Positions 11,462-22,175 of a stretch of DNA of 64,000 bases are shown here, piece by piece. The position numbers and the translations under genes were made by a program. The notes under the pieces were generated by a model, which had not been told where the DNA came from, made no database searches, and saw nothing but the letters and a program-made list of their open reading frames with translations. The DNA comes from Microbacteriaceae bacterium PS02066 (GTDB taxonomy: Bacteria; Actinomycetota; Actinomycetes; Actinomycetales; Microbacteriaceae). Positions within the stretch are counted from its first letter, which is position 1. Each line of letters starts with the position of its first letter. The stretch covers positions 1 through 64,000 of the forward strand of contig JASCPH010000009.1 of assembly GCA_029959545.1 (NCBI GenBank), in the 5' to 3' direction.

Positions 11462-11490
11462 ATTACACAGGTGTGATTCGAGGAAAGCAA
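11462..11490 (-). promoter_or_regulatory. Promoter upstream of whiB
   Basis: On the reverse strand, TTGCTT (11490-11485) and TGTAAT (11467-11462) are separated by 17 bases. They lie about 50 bases upstream of the whiB start in an unusually AT-rich stretch. It is the best sigma-70-like match in this 170-base intergenic region. Confidence 0.5.
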
Positions 11491-11579
11491 GTCACAGATC
11501 GTAAACCCTCAACCCACGCTTTAATCTTCGCGACGCGCCGTCGGCGTGTCGATGGAGCGGATTCGTTACGAGACGGCGA

Positions 11580-12743
11580 TCAGCGTCCCGGCATCGCGAG
11601 GAACAGCTCCCCGGTACCGCTGATCTCGACGTGCTGCTCGTCGGGCGTGGCGAATGCCGCGTCCCCCGGCGCAAGCTGCACCCTCGCGTCAGCGGCCGAC
11701 ACGATCGGCGCGCCGACGGTCGCCACGGCGATGGCGGGTCCGCGTAGGCGGACACGACGCACGTCCCCCTCGTCCACGGTGACCCGCAGCAGCTCGAAGT
11801 CGGCGATCCCGGGCGCGAAGACATCGACACCCGGCTCCCCCACGATCGCCGGCAGCCTCGGCGCCTCGCCCGGTGTCGTGTCGAGGATGCGCAGCAGCTC
11901 GTCGACATCGATGTGCTTGGGCGTCAGACCGCCGCGCAGCACGTTGTCGCTGGCGGCCATGATCTCGACCCCGAGGCCGGAGAGGTATGCGTGCAGCACA
12001 CCGGCCGGCACGAAGATCGCCTCACCGCGCGCCAGCACCACGTGGTTCATGAGCAGCGCCACCACGACGCCCGGATCCGACGGGTAGGCGTCGGCGATGC
12101 GGGCCAGCGCGGCGAAATGATCGGTGGGTGTCGCCTGGGCCGCCTGTCGCACAGCGGCGATCACCCCATCCACGACGCTCTGCGCCTGGCCGGAGAGCAG
12201 CCAGCCGAGAGCGTCGCGCAGTGCGGAGGCTTCGTCGGACCCTTGGAGCGCCCGGTCGAGAGCCGTCACGCCCTCGTTCTGGACGAGGGCCGCGAGGATC
12301 TCCCGGGTCGCCCCGACCGGACGCAGGCCCGCAAGCGCCTCGAAGCGGTCGCTGACGGCCACGATCACCTCGGGCTTGTGGTTGTCGTCCTTGTAGGTGC
12401 GGTGCGCCGCATCCCGCGGGATGCCCGCCGCTTCCTCCCGCGCGAAGCCTTCCACCGCCTGCTCGCGCGAGGGATGCACCTGGATTGACAGGGGCGAGCC
12501 CGCGGCGAGCAGCTTGAGCAGATACGGCAGTCGCATCCTCGGGCCCGCGCCGGGGTCCTGCGCATCGAACCACGCATCCAGGGTCATCCCGACGGAGGGC
12601 AGCAGGGCGGGCGAGCCGGGATGGTCACCGAACCAGACCTCGGCTTCGGGCACGCCGGAGGGCTCTCGGCCCTGCAGGTCTGCGATGAGATGGGAGGATC
12701 CCCAGGAGTAGTCGCGGGGGACGTTGGTCAGCTCGGCCAGCAC
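11580..12743 (-). CDS. manA: Mannose-6-phosphate isomerase, class I
   Basis: Zinc enzyme interconverting fructose-6-phosphate and mannose-6-phosphate, which supplies GDP-mannose and related sugars; 387 aa. Family motifs are NVPRDYSWGS at the N-terminus, QVHPS, KPEVIVAV, and IFVPAGVLHAYLSG followed by NVLRGGLTPKHID. The GTG at 12743 is preferred over the GTG at 12749 because a TAGGCT -10 box (12755-12750) would place the transcript start at about 12743-12744. It is divergent from the first O-antigen ligase gene. Confidence 0.93.
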   Translation of the reverse strand: MLAELTNVPRDYSWGSSHLIADLQGREPSGVPEAEVWFGDHPGSPALLPSVGMTLDAWFDAQDPGAGPRMRLPYLLKLLAAGSPLSIQVHPSREQAVEGFAREEAAGIPRDAAHRTYKDDNHKPEVIVAVSDRFEALAGLRPVGATREILAALVQNEGVTALDRALQGSDEASALRDALGWLLSGQAQSVVDGVIAAVRQAAQATPTDHFAALARIADAYPSDPGVVVALLMNHVVLARGEAIFVPAGVLHAYLSGLGVEIMAASDNVLRGGLTPKHIDVDELLRILDTTPGEAPRLPAIVGEPGVDVFAPGIADFELLRVTVDEGDVRRVRLRGPAIAVATVGAPIVSAADARVQLAPGDAAFATPDEQHVEISGTGELFLAMPGR

Positions 12744-12785
12744 GCCCACAGCCTAGAAGGGACGCGGGCTAATCTGGGGGCATCA
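12743..12785. promoter_or_regulatory. Divergent leaderless promoters for manA and the glycan locus
   Basis: Within about 40 bases there are two -10 boxes. TAGGCT reads on the reverse strand (12755-12750), 6 bases before GTG 12743. TAATCT reads forward (12770-12775), 9 bases before ATG 12785. Neither gene shows a ribosome-binding site, which fits leaderless messages. The two promoters could compete. Confidence 0.55.
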
Positions 12786-14194
12786 TGGCCGTCCGAACCC
12801 AACACCCGGCGGGTCCCGCGCCCGCGCCGCCGATGCGCGAGCGCACGGGACACCTGCTGCTGCGCGCGTGGTGCGTGTTCGTCGTGTTCCAGGCGATCGC
12901 GGGCACCGCATGGACGCTGGCCTTCGGGGTCGCCGTGTCGACCGTGATCGTGGTCGCCACCGCGGTCGTCTCCCTCGTGGTGTGGCTCATCCTCCGACCG
13001 CCGGTCGACGTGCGGCGCCTGCCGTGGTTCGTCCTCGCCTACGGCGTCTGGGCGGCGGCCTCGCTCATCTGGTCCGCGTGGCCGGCGACGACCGGCACCA
13101 CGCTCGTGCTGTGGCTGATCACGACGGGCCAGGGCATGTTCGTCGCGGCGATGCTCACCTGGCGCGAGATCGTCGCGGCCGTCTCGGCGGCGCTGAAGTG
13201 GGCGCTGGGGCTGTCTCTGGCCTTCGAGCTCGTCGTGTCGCTGCTCGTGCGCCGCCCCATCCTTCCCGGCGGAGTGCTGCCGGAGCGGGGCGTGAAGTAC
13301 GACCCGATCGTCTACTGGTCGCGCAACAACCTGTTCGATCTCGATGGGCGCATCCAGGGCATTCAGGGCAACGCCAACCTTCTCGCCGTGGTCGCGCTGC
13401 TCGGGCTGATCGTCTTCTCCATCCGGTGGGCGGCGCACGCCGAGCGGCGCTCCTCCGCGATCGTCTGGATCTCGATCGCGGCGTTGTTGTTCGTGCACGC
13501 AGGTTCCGCGACCGCCTATCTCTCGGCGGCCGCGGTCGTCGTCGTGCTCGTGACGGTGCTGCTCATGCGCACCGTCACGAGGCCGGGTGGGCGCACGGTG
13601 TACTACGTCGCGTACGCCGGCGTGGCTCTCGTCGGCGCCGCGATCCTCTTCTTTGCTCGCGACTCGCTCTTCACCGCCCTCGGCAGGTCGGCCGATCTGA
13701 CAGGACGCGAAGGCATCTGGGAGCAGGTGCTGGCCAGAGCCGGCGAGCATCCGGTGATCGGATGGGGCTTCGCCTCGCCGTGGCTGCCGTGGGACAGCCA
13801 CTTCGACGGCTGGATCGTCGACCACGGCGAGACGGTCATGCAGGCGCACAACATGTGGATCGACGTCTTCCTGCAACTCGGGGTGATCGGTGTCCTCCTG
13901 ATGGCGGGGGTCTACGCGACCTTCATCTGGCGCGCCTGGTTCTTCGCGGTCGACCGCCCTCGATGGGACCTGCGCGATGACCGCCCGTACTCGCCCTTGA
14001 CGCTGCTGCCCACGCTCGTCGCCACCGTTCTGCTCGTGCAGGGGCTCGCCGAATCCGGCCCGCTGGTGGTGTGGGGCTGGATGCTCATCGTGCTGCTCGG
14101 ATTCAAGGTGCGCCAGTCGCCGTTGCTGGGCGTCGGCCCCGCGGAGACGTCGTGGCGCATCGAGCGCGGCGACCCCGTGACGGATCAGGGATGA
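12785..14194 (+). CDS. O-antigen ligase/polymerase-like membrane protein
   Basis: 469 aa with about 12 predicted transmembrane segments. The large periplasm-facing loop near residues 325-365 (REGIWEQVLARAGEHPVIGWGF...AHNMWIDVFLQLG) has the R...HPVIGWG and H-N-x-W/Y patterns of the WaaL/Wzy superfamily (PF04932). Such enzymes join or polymerise lipid-linked glycan units. Its stop overlaps the next gene, a paralogue, by 4 bases. It could be a polymerase for a wall glycan or a ligase; sequence alone cannot decide. Confidence 0.87.
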   Translation: MAVRTQHPAGPAPAPPMRERTGHLLLRAWCVFVVFQAIAGTAWTLAFGVAVSTVIVVATAVVSLVVWLILRPPVDVRRLPWFVLAYGVWAAASLIWSAWPATTGTTLVLWLITTGQGMFVAAMLTWREIVAAVSAALKWALGLSLAFELVVSLLVRRPILPGGVLPERGVKYDPIVYWSRNNLFDLDGRIQGIQGNANLLAVVALLGLIVFSIRWAAHAERRSSAIVWISIAALLFVHAGSATAYLSAAAVVVVLVTVLLMRTVTRPGGRTVYYVAYAGVALVGAAILFFARDSLFTALGRSADLTGREGIWEQVLARAGEHPVIGWGFASPWLPWDSHFDGWIVDHGETVMQAHNMWIDVFLQLGVIGVLLMAGVYATFIWRAWFFAVDRPRWDLRDDRPYSPLTLLPTLVATVLLVQGLAESGPLVVWGWMLIVLLGFKVRQSPLLGVGPAETSWRIERGDPVTDQG

Positions 14195-15498
14195 TCGCCG
14201 CCGCTTCCCCCGGCGTGGGCGAACTGCTGCGCTCGGCCCGGATGGCACGCGCCTTCACCCTTGTGGTCTTCGGCACGACCTTCGGGGCCTTCGCCATCGA
14301 ACGACTCATGGGGCGGGTGACCTACGTGACGATGGTCGCGGGGCTCTGCGCTCTCGCCGTCGCCATGCTCATCGCGCGCCGCGGGGAGCTGTCGCCGCTG
14401 CGGCTGGCCTCGGCGACCCTGGCCCTCTTCCTCGGATGGACGCTGGTGAGCGTCTTCTGGTCGACCGACCATGCGAAGTCCCTGATCGGGTGGGTGGCGC
14501 TGGCGGCACTCTCCCTGCTGGGCGTCACGATCGCTCACGTGCGCGACACCCTCCAGACGGCACGGGCGCTGGGAGATGTCATGAGGTGGCTGCTCGCCAT
14601 CTCTCTGGGCGTCGAGATCCTCTTCGGCATCCTCATCGACATGCCCTTCCCGCTCTTGGGCGTGCAGGGGCTCATCGCCGAGCTCGGGCCCGTGCAGGGG
14701 ATCTTCGGCACCCGCAACGCGCTCGGCTTCGTCGCCGTGCTGGCGTTGATCACCTTCCTCGTCGAATGGCGAACCTCGTCCGTGCGTCCCGGTGTCGCCG
14801 TGTTCTCGGTGCTCCTCGCGGGCGGTTTGGCCGTACTCAGTGACTCCCCCACGGTGATCGTGATCGCGCTCATCGTGGGACTTGCGACGCTCACGCTCAT
14901 GGTCGTGCGCCACACCCCGGCGGAGTCGCGACCCATGCTGCAGGCGACGCTCGTCGGGATCGTCGTGGTCGCCCTGGCCGTCGCCTACGCCGCCCGCGGC
15001 CCCATCATCACGATGCTCGGCGCCGGCAGCGACTTCTCGATGCGCGCGGATCTGTGGAACACGATCCTCGACTACGTGCGTTATCACCCGGTGCAGGGAT
15101 GGGGCTGGTACGGCACCTGGTCCACGACCGAGTTCCCGTTCCTCTCCATCAACGTCAGCCTCGGCGAGCGCCACGCATCCGCACTCAACGCGTACTTCGA
15201 CATCCTCCTGCAGGTGGGATGGTTCGGACTGCTGCTGTTCGCCGGGTTCTGCGTCGTCGCGCTCGTGCGGTCGTGGCTCGAGGCCGGCAACCGCCGCGCC
15301 GTCGTGTACACCTGGACCCCCCTGATCCTCACCGCACTGCTCATCGACTCGGTGTTCGAGAGCTTCACCCTCTTCGGATACGGATGGCTCCTTCTCGTCG
15401 TCTGCGCCAGCCGCGCCGGCCAGTCGCGGTCGTGGCGGGACCGCATTGACAGTGGCGCCCCGACGGCGCCGCTGCTTCCCGAAGAGCGCGCCCGCTGA
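14191..15498 (+). CDS. Second O-antigen ligase/polymerase-like membrane protein
   Basis: 435 aa with roughly 11-12 transmembrane segments. The signature loop contains SMRADLWNTILDYVRYHPVQGWGW and later HASALNAYFDILLQVGW, equivalent to the loop of the preceding gene, so this is a divergent tandem paralogue. ATG 14191 gives an ATGA overlap with the upstream stop; the frame is open further upstream, but that part reads as shadow of the first gene. The two may act as polymerase and ligase or on two different glycans. Confidence 0.87.
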   Translation: MIAAASPGVGELLRSARMARAFTLVVFGTTFGAFAIERLMGRVTYVTMVAGLCALAVAMLIARRGELSPLRLASATLALFLGWTLVSVFWSTDHAKSLIGWVALAALSLLGVTIAHVRDTLQTARALGDVMRWLLAISLGVEILFGILIDMPFPLLGVQGLIAELGPVQGIFGTRNALGFVAVLALITFLVEWRTSSVRPGVAVFSVLLAGGLAVLSDSPTVIVIALIVGLATLTLMVVRHTPAESRPMLQATLVGIVVVALAVAYAARGPIITMLGAGSDFSMRADLWNTILDYVRYHPVQGWGWYGTWSTTEFPFLSINVSLGERHASALNAYFDILLQVGWFGLLLFAGFCVVALVRSWLEAGNRRAVVYTWTPLILTALLIDSVFESFTLFGYGWLLLVVCASRAGQSRSWRDRIDSGAPTAPLLPEERAR

Positions 15499-15587
15499 GC
15501 GCCCTCAGGGTGGTTCACGAGGTCGAGCCGGTAGGATCGTGCTCCGGCTCTACGTAGCGCGCCGCCGACCGAACCGGAGATCCACCC

Positions 15588-17498
15588 GTGCCGCATGTCC
15601 TACAGAAGGTCGTGTTCCCGCTCGACCGCGACCCCGACCTCCTGCCGCTCTACGCGGATCCCGAGACCTGGTCGGTCATCGACGACGAACCCGTGCGGGT
15701 CTCCAATCGAGCTCAGCTGACGAACATCCTCGGCCGCAACCGTGCGCGTGTCGTCAGCGGCCGCCGCGTGTCGTTCGGCACATACTTCAACGCCTTCCCC
15801 GCGTCGTACTGGCAGCACTGGACTCCGGTGCGCGACGTGGCACTCACCGTGCGCACCCAGGGACCCGCGACGATCCTGCTCTACCGATCCAACGGCAGCG
15901 GCACCAAGCAGCGCATCGAGACGCGCGAGGTGGACGGCGAGGCGACCAGCACCTTCCACGTCACACTCGACCAGTACAGCGACGGCGGCTGGATCTGGTT
16001 CGACATCGCGGCGGACGAGAAGGCGATGACCTTCGAAGGCGCAGAGTGGACCACCGAGACCGCTCCGGTCCGCCGCGGCAAGGCCTCGATCGGCATCACG
16101 ACATACAACAAGCCCGATTACTGCGTCGAGACGCTGCGGAGCCTCTCCGACGCCCCCGACCTGCTGGAACTGCTCGACCGCGTCTTCGTGATCGACCAGG
16201 GCACGCAGCATGTCGCGGACGAGGACGGCTACACCGACGTCGCCGCCGCGCTCGGGGAGACCCTCTCCGTACTGACCCAGCCCAACCTGGGCGGATCCGG
16301 CGGCTTCGCGCGCGCCATGGGCGAGACGCTGGCCCGGCCGGAGAGCGACTTCATCCAACTCCTCGACGACGACGTGCGCATCGAGCCGGAGTCGGTGCGG
16401 CGCTCCGTCGTCTTCGGGCGCTACGCGTCGACTCCGACGATCGTCGGCGCACACATGTTCGACCTGCTCGATCGCCCCAAGCTGCACGCGTGGGCCGAGG
16501 TCGTCGACGAGGCGCCCTTCATGTGGCGCGCGCTATATCAGGAGAAGCTCCCGCACGACTTCAGCGTCGCCAACCTCCGCCAGTCCCCCATGCTGCACAT
16601 GCGTTTGGACGCGGATTACAACGGATGGTGGATGTGCCTCATCCCGCTCGAGATCATCCGCGAGATCGGCCTCTCGCTGCCCGCCTTCATCAAGTGGGAC
16701 GACGCGGAGTTCTGCCTGCGCGCGGGTGAGGCGGGCTTCCCGACGGTGTCGATGCCGGGCGTCGCCCTGTGGCACGTCTCGTGGGTCGGCAAGGACGACT
16801 CAATCGACTGGCAGGCGTACTTCCACGCCCGCAACCGGATCGTCGCGGCGCTCCTGCACTCATCGCTGCCGGGCGGCGGGACCCTCCTGCGTCACAGTCG
16901 CCGGTTGGATCTCAAGCACCTGATGATGATGCAGTACTACCCCGTCGCGCTGCGGCACAAAGCCATCCGCGACCTGCTGTCGGGACCCGAGCACATGTGG
17001 ACGAATCTCGCCACGGCGATGCCGGCAGCTCGCGCCCTCGCGGCCGACTACCCCGAGACGGTCGTGCACAGAGACAGCGGCGTGCCCTTGCGCTCGCGAC
17101 GTGGTCGGCAGGTGTTTCCGCTGCGCCGCCGTCACGAGTACGACAGCCCGACCGGCTGGCGCCTGCGGTGGTTCACCGCTTCGACGATCGCCTCGCACTG
17201 GCTCCGCCCGACGTCCCACGACCCGGGACGACTGCCCGAGGTCGAGTACGGCAAGGAGGACGCGCACTGGTGGCGCGTGCCGCTGGTGGACAGTGCCATC
17301 GTGAGCGCGGCGAACGGTTCGGGTAAGAACGTCTACGTCCGCGATCGTGAGACGTTTCGCCGCATGCTCGTGGACAGCGTGCGCCTGCACCGGCGCCTGC
17401 GCCGCGAGTGGGCCGGTCTCTCTCGCCGCTACCGTGCCGCCGCATCCGATCTGACCAGCGTCGAGCGCTGGCGTACCGTCTTCGAGGACAACGCATGA
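15588..17498 (+). CDS. glfT2: GlfT2-like galactofuranosyltransferase
   Basis: 636 aa, almost the length of mycobacterial GlfT2. The N-terminal ~150 residues form a beta-sandwich-like region. The GT-A domain follows, with TYNKPDYCVETLRSL, NLGGSGGFARAMGE and the metal-binding LLDDDVRIEP. WHVSWVGKDDSIDWQAYFHARNR corresponds to the catalytic His region of GlfT2. GlfT2 extends galactan with alternating beta-1,5 and beta-1,6 Galf from UDP-Galf. The gene is followed by a GlfT1-like gene, an ABC exporter and glf, which supports the assignment. The exact linkage and the acceptor here are unknown. A TAGGAT box sits 50 bases upstream of the start. Confidence 0.88.
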   Translation: MPHVLQKVVFPLDRDPDLLPLYADPETWSVIDDEPVRVSNRAQLTNILGRNRARVVSGRRVSFGTYFNAFPASYWQHWTPVRDVALTVRTQGPATILLYRSNGSGTKQRIETREVDGEATSTFHVTLDQYSDGGWIWFDIAADEKAMTFEGAEWTTETAPVRRGKASIGITTYNKPDYCVETLRSLSDAPDLLELLDRVFVIDQGTQHVADEDGYTDVAAALGETLSVLTQPNLGGSGGFARAMGETLARPESDFIQLLDDDVRIEPESVRRSVVFGRYASTPTIVGAHMFDLLDRPKLHAWAEVVDEAPFMWRALYQEKLPHDFSVANLRQSPMLHMRLDADYNGWWMCLIPLEIIREIGLSLPAFIKWDDAEFCLRAGEAGFPTVSMPGVALWHVSWVGKDDSIDWQAYFHARNRIVAALLHSSLPGGGTLLRHSRRLDLKHLMMMQYYPVALRHKAIRDLLSGPEHMWTNLATAMPAARALAADYPETVVHRDSGVPLRSRRGRQVFPLRRRHEYDSPTGWRLRWFTASTIASHWLRPTSHDPGRLPEVEYGKEDAHWWRVPLVDSAIVSAANGSGKNVYVRDRETFRRMLVDSVRLHRRLRREWAGLSRRYRAAASDLTSVERWRTVFEDNA

Positions 17499-18472
17499 CC
17501 GCTTCGCTGCCGGGGTTCGATCCGGCCACGGCCACGATCACGATCGTGACCTACAACCGTTCGGCGCTGTTGACCAGGCTGCTGACGAGCATCGAGGCCA
17601 TGGATCCCAAACCAGGGCACGTCGTGATCGTGGACAACGCGTCCACCGACGACACGACCGCCGTGGTCGACTCCTTCCGGGAACGCATCGCCACCGAGAT
17701 CGTGTATCGCCGGTTGGAGACCAACACGGGTGGCTCGGGCGGGTTCAGCGAGGGGATGCGGGTCGCGTACGAGCTAGGCTCCACGTGGATCTGGCTGATG
17801 GACGACGATGTCGAGGTGCTTCCCGACGGCCTGGCCCGCATGGGGAACTGGGCGCCCCGCTTCAAGAGCATCCAAGGCCGGCGCTACGACTACGACGGCA
17901 GCGAGTTCTACTGGCAGTACCGCATCGCCGACCGGATGGGCATCCCGATCCCGTTCGCGCCCGCGGGATTCGACGAGTCCGGCTACAAGGAGATGAACTC
18001 GGGCTGCTTCGAGGGCATGTTCATCCATCGGGACGTTGTCGGGAAGATCGGGTTGCCCGACCCCCGCTTCTTCATCTACTGGGACGACCAGCTCTACGGT
18101 TGGCTCGCCTCGCGGGTGACGACCTCCGTCATCGTCGACGAGTTCGTGCTGCGCCGCACTCGCGAGATCAAGCAATGGGACATGGGCATCCGCCACATGA
18201 ACGCCTCCAGCGACGCGTACCGGTACTACATCATGCGAAACCGCGCCTACATCAAGCGCTACTACCGCACGCTGGGCGTCTACAACCCGGTCCTGTTCAG
18301 CTTGGGCACGGCGATGACCTTCGGCAAGGAGCTCATCCGCCTCGCGGTGGTCGAGCGGAAGGTGCGCGGGACGAGCCACCTGGTGCGGGGGCTGCGAGAC
18401 GGGCGCAAGATCGGTCGCGATCGGTCCTGGCGGCCGATGCCGCCGCTGGTGCAGACTCAGCCCGCCGCATAG
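17495..18472 (+). CDS. GT2 glycosyltransferase, GlfT1-like
   Basis: 325 aa, coupled to the previous gene by an ATGA overlap. GT-A motifs: ITIVTYNRSALLTRLL, HVVIVDNASTDDT, NTGGSGGFSEGMR, WLMDDDVE. In mycobacteria GlfT1 (Rv3782) adds the first two galactofuranose residues to the linker and lies next to the galactan ABC exporter, the same arrangement as here, so a galactan-initiating role is likely. A different sugar specificity is possible. The 3' end overlaps the convergent ATPase gene by 16 bases. Confidence 0.82.
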   Translation: MTASLPGFDPATATITIVTYNRSALLTRLLTSIEAMDPKPGHVVIVDNASTDDTTAVVDSFRERIATEIVYRRLETNTGGSGGFSEGMRVAYELGSTWIWLMDDDVEVLPDGLARMGNWAPRFKSIQGRRYDYDGSEFYWQYRIADRMGIPIPFAPAGFDESGYKEMNSGCFEGMFIHRDVVGKIGLPDPRFFIYWDDQLYGWLASRVTTSVIVDEFVLRRTREIKQWDMGIRHMNASSDAYRYYIMRNRAYIKRYYRTLGVYNPVLFSLGTAMTFGKELIRLAVVERKVRGTSHLVRGLRDGRKIGRDRSWRPMPPLVQTQPAA

Positions 18473-19200
18473 TCGGCGTTGTACTGCTCCAGCACCTCTG
18501 CGATGGGCGCGTCCATCTTCAACACCCCCTTGTCGAGGTAGATGCCCCGCGTGCAGAAACGGCGGAGATCCTTCTCGTTGTGGCTCACGAAGAACAGGGT
18601 CCGTCCTGCGGCGAGCAGCTCGTCGATGCGGCGGTAGCACTTCTCACGGAATGCCTTGTCGCCCACAGCGAGCACCTCGTCCACGAGGAGGATGGGTTCC
18701 TCGAGCTGAGAGACGACCGCGAAGGCGAGCCGTACTTTCATGCCGTTCGACAGATGCTTGTAGGGGGTGTCGACGAAGTCGTGCAGCTCGGCGAAGTCGA
18801 TGATGGAGTCGAAGCGCCGCGAGACCTCGGCTCGACTCATCCCGTGAAGCCCTGCCGTGAGCCGCACGTTCTCACGCACCGTGAGGTCCCCGACGAAACC
18901 GCCCGTGATCTCGATGAGCGGGGCGACGCCGCCGTTGACCCGCACAGCTCCCTCGTCGGGCAGCAGCACCCCGGCGACCAGCTTGAGCAGCGTCGACTTG
19001 CCCTGCCCGTTGCGACCGACGACACCGATCGATTCGCCTGATCGCACGGAGAAGCTGACGCCGCGAAGCGGCCAGAACTCACCGGGACGCGCGCGACGGG
19101 AGGCTCCGCCGAACAGATCCTTCAGGGTGCGGCGCCCCCTCCTGTTGCGCCGGAAGCGCACACCCAGCCCGTCGACCTCGATCGCCAGCTCCGCGGACAT
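18457..19200 (-). CDS. Polysaccharide ABC exporter, ATP-binding subunit (Wzt/RfbE-like)
   Basis: 247 aa. Walker A is GRNGQGKSTLL. The signature region is KHLSNGMKVRLAF (degenerate SNGMK, typical of Wzt-type ATPases), Walker B is PILLVDEVLAVGD, and the H-loop is FVSHNE. It ends soon after the nucleotide-binding domain, so it lacks the carbohydrate-binding tail seen in the second exporter at 34821-36050. It starts within the stop of the permease gene (TGATG). It probably exports lipid-linked galactan, as RfbE/RfbD do in mycobacteria. Confidence 0.93.
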   Translation of the reverse strand: MSAELAIEVDGLGVRFRRNRRGRRTLKDLFGGASRRARPGEFWPLRGVSFSVRSGESIGVVGRNGQGKSTLLKLVAGVLLPDEGAVRVNGGVAPLIEITGGFVGDLTVRENVRLTAGLHGMSRAEVSRRFDSIIDFAELHDFVDTPYKHLSNGMKVRLAFAVVSQLEEPILLVDEVLAVGDKAFREKCYRRIDELLAAGRTLFFVSHNEKDLRRFCTRGIYLDKGVLKMDAPIAEVLEQYNADYAAG

Positions 19201-19991
19201 CACAGCTCCTTCAGCACGGGGCGCTCGAGGCGTCGGAAGACGAGAACTCCCAGCCCGAGCATCACGAGGCTCACGATCGCCCCGGTGACGACGGAGAGGG
19301 TGTCCCACTGATCGGGGAAGAACCCGGCCCGGTACAACGTGAAGATGCCCGCGAGCGGGTTGAGCGCGGCCACCTCTCGGAAGCCGACGGGAAGGTCGGA
19401 GACGCCGTAGATGATCGGAGACGCGTAGAACAATGCGCGCAGGATGAGGCGGGTCGTCCGCTCCAGGTCGCCCCAGAGCACGCACAGCGGAGCCACGATG
19501 AGCCCCAGTCCGACGAGCAGGGCCGTCTGCAGCAGGACGGCGACGGGAAAGAACAACAGGCCCCAGCCCACCGTCGCCCCTCCGAAGACGGCGAACAGCA
19601 CGAGCACGGGAATCGAGCACAGGAACTCGACGCCCTTGCTGAGGACGATGCGATTCACCCAGATGGAGCGCGGGATCGCGGTCGACCTCACGAGTCGGGC
19701 GTCCTTGTTGAAGGCGCGGGTGAAGTCACTGACGGCAGCGTTGAACCATACCCAGGGAAGCAGCGCCGTGATCAGGAACACGATGTAGGGCTGTTCGCCC
19801 ACATCCCGCCCGAACACCTGAGTGAAGACGAACCAGTAGATCGCGCTCATCACGAGCGGGTCGAGGACAGACCACAGATAACCCAGCGCGCTCGTGGCGT
19901 AACGCACCTTGAGGTCGCGAGCCGACAGCAGCCACAAGGAGTGGACGTAGCGCCGGGGGGTTCCGGGCGCACCCACGGTGGTCGTGGTCAT
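19200..19991 (-). CDS. Polysaccharide ABC exporter, permease subunit (Wzm/RfbD-like)
   Basis: 263 aa with six transmembrane segments and the ABC-2 permease pattern: SARDLKVRYATSALGYLWSVLDPL at the N-terminus, PYIVFLITALLPWVWFNAAV, and ALFYASPIIYGVSDLP followed by LNPLAGIFTLYRAGFF. It forms the membrane half of the exporter with the overlapping ATPase gene. Its location between the galactofuranosyltransferase genes and glf suggests that galactan is the cargo. Confidence 0.93.
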   Translation of the reverse strand: MTTTTVGAPGTPRRYVHSLWLLSARDLKVRYATSALGYLWSVLDPLVMSAIYWFVFTQVFGRDVGEQPYIVFLITALLPWVWFNAAVSDFTRAFNKDARLVRSTAIPRSIWVNRIVLSKGVEFLCSIPVLVLFAVFGGATVGWGLLFFPVAVLLQTALLVGLGLIVAPLCVLWGDLERTTRLILRALFYASPIIYGVSDLPVGFREVAALNPLAGIFTLYRAGFFPDQWDTLSVVTGAIVSLVMLGLGVLVFRRLERPVLKEL

Positions 19992-20021
19992 CAGAGGAGT
20001 CTACGAACCGGACGAGCGCCC

Positions 20022-22137
<2,116 letters not shown>

Positions 22138-22175
22138 CTCCAGCCCGTTCCTATCGACCGTCTCCGGGAGCACCG

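Noticed and set aside
12728-14248. Long reverse frame opposite the first O-antigen ligase
   Set aside because: A string of His/Asp/Glu/Arg residues without domains; the forward gene has clear membrane helices and a family motif.
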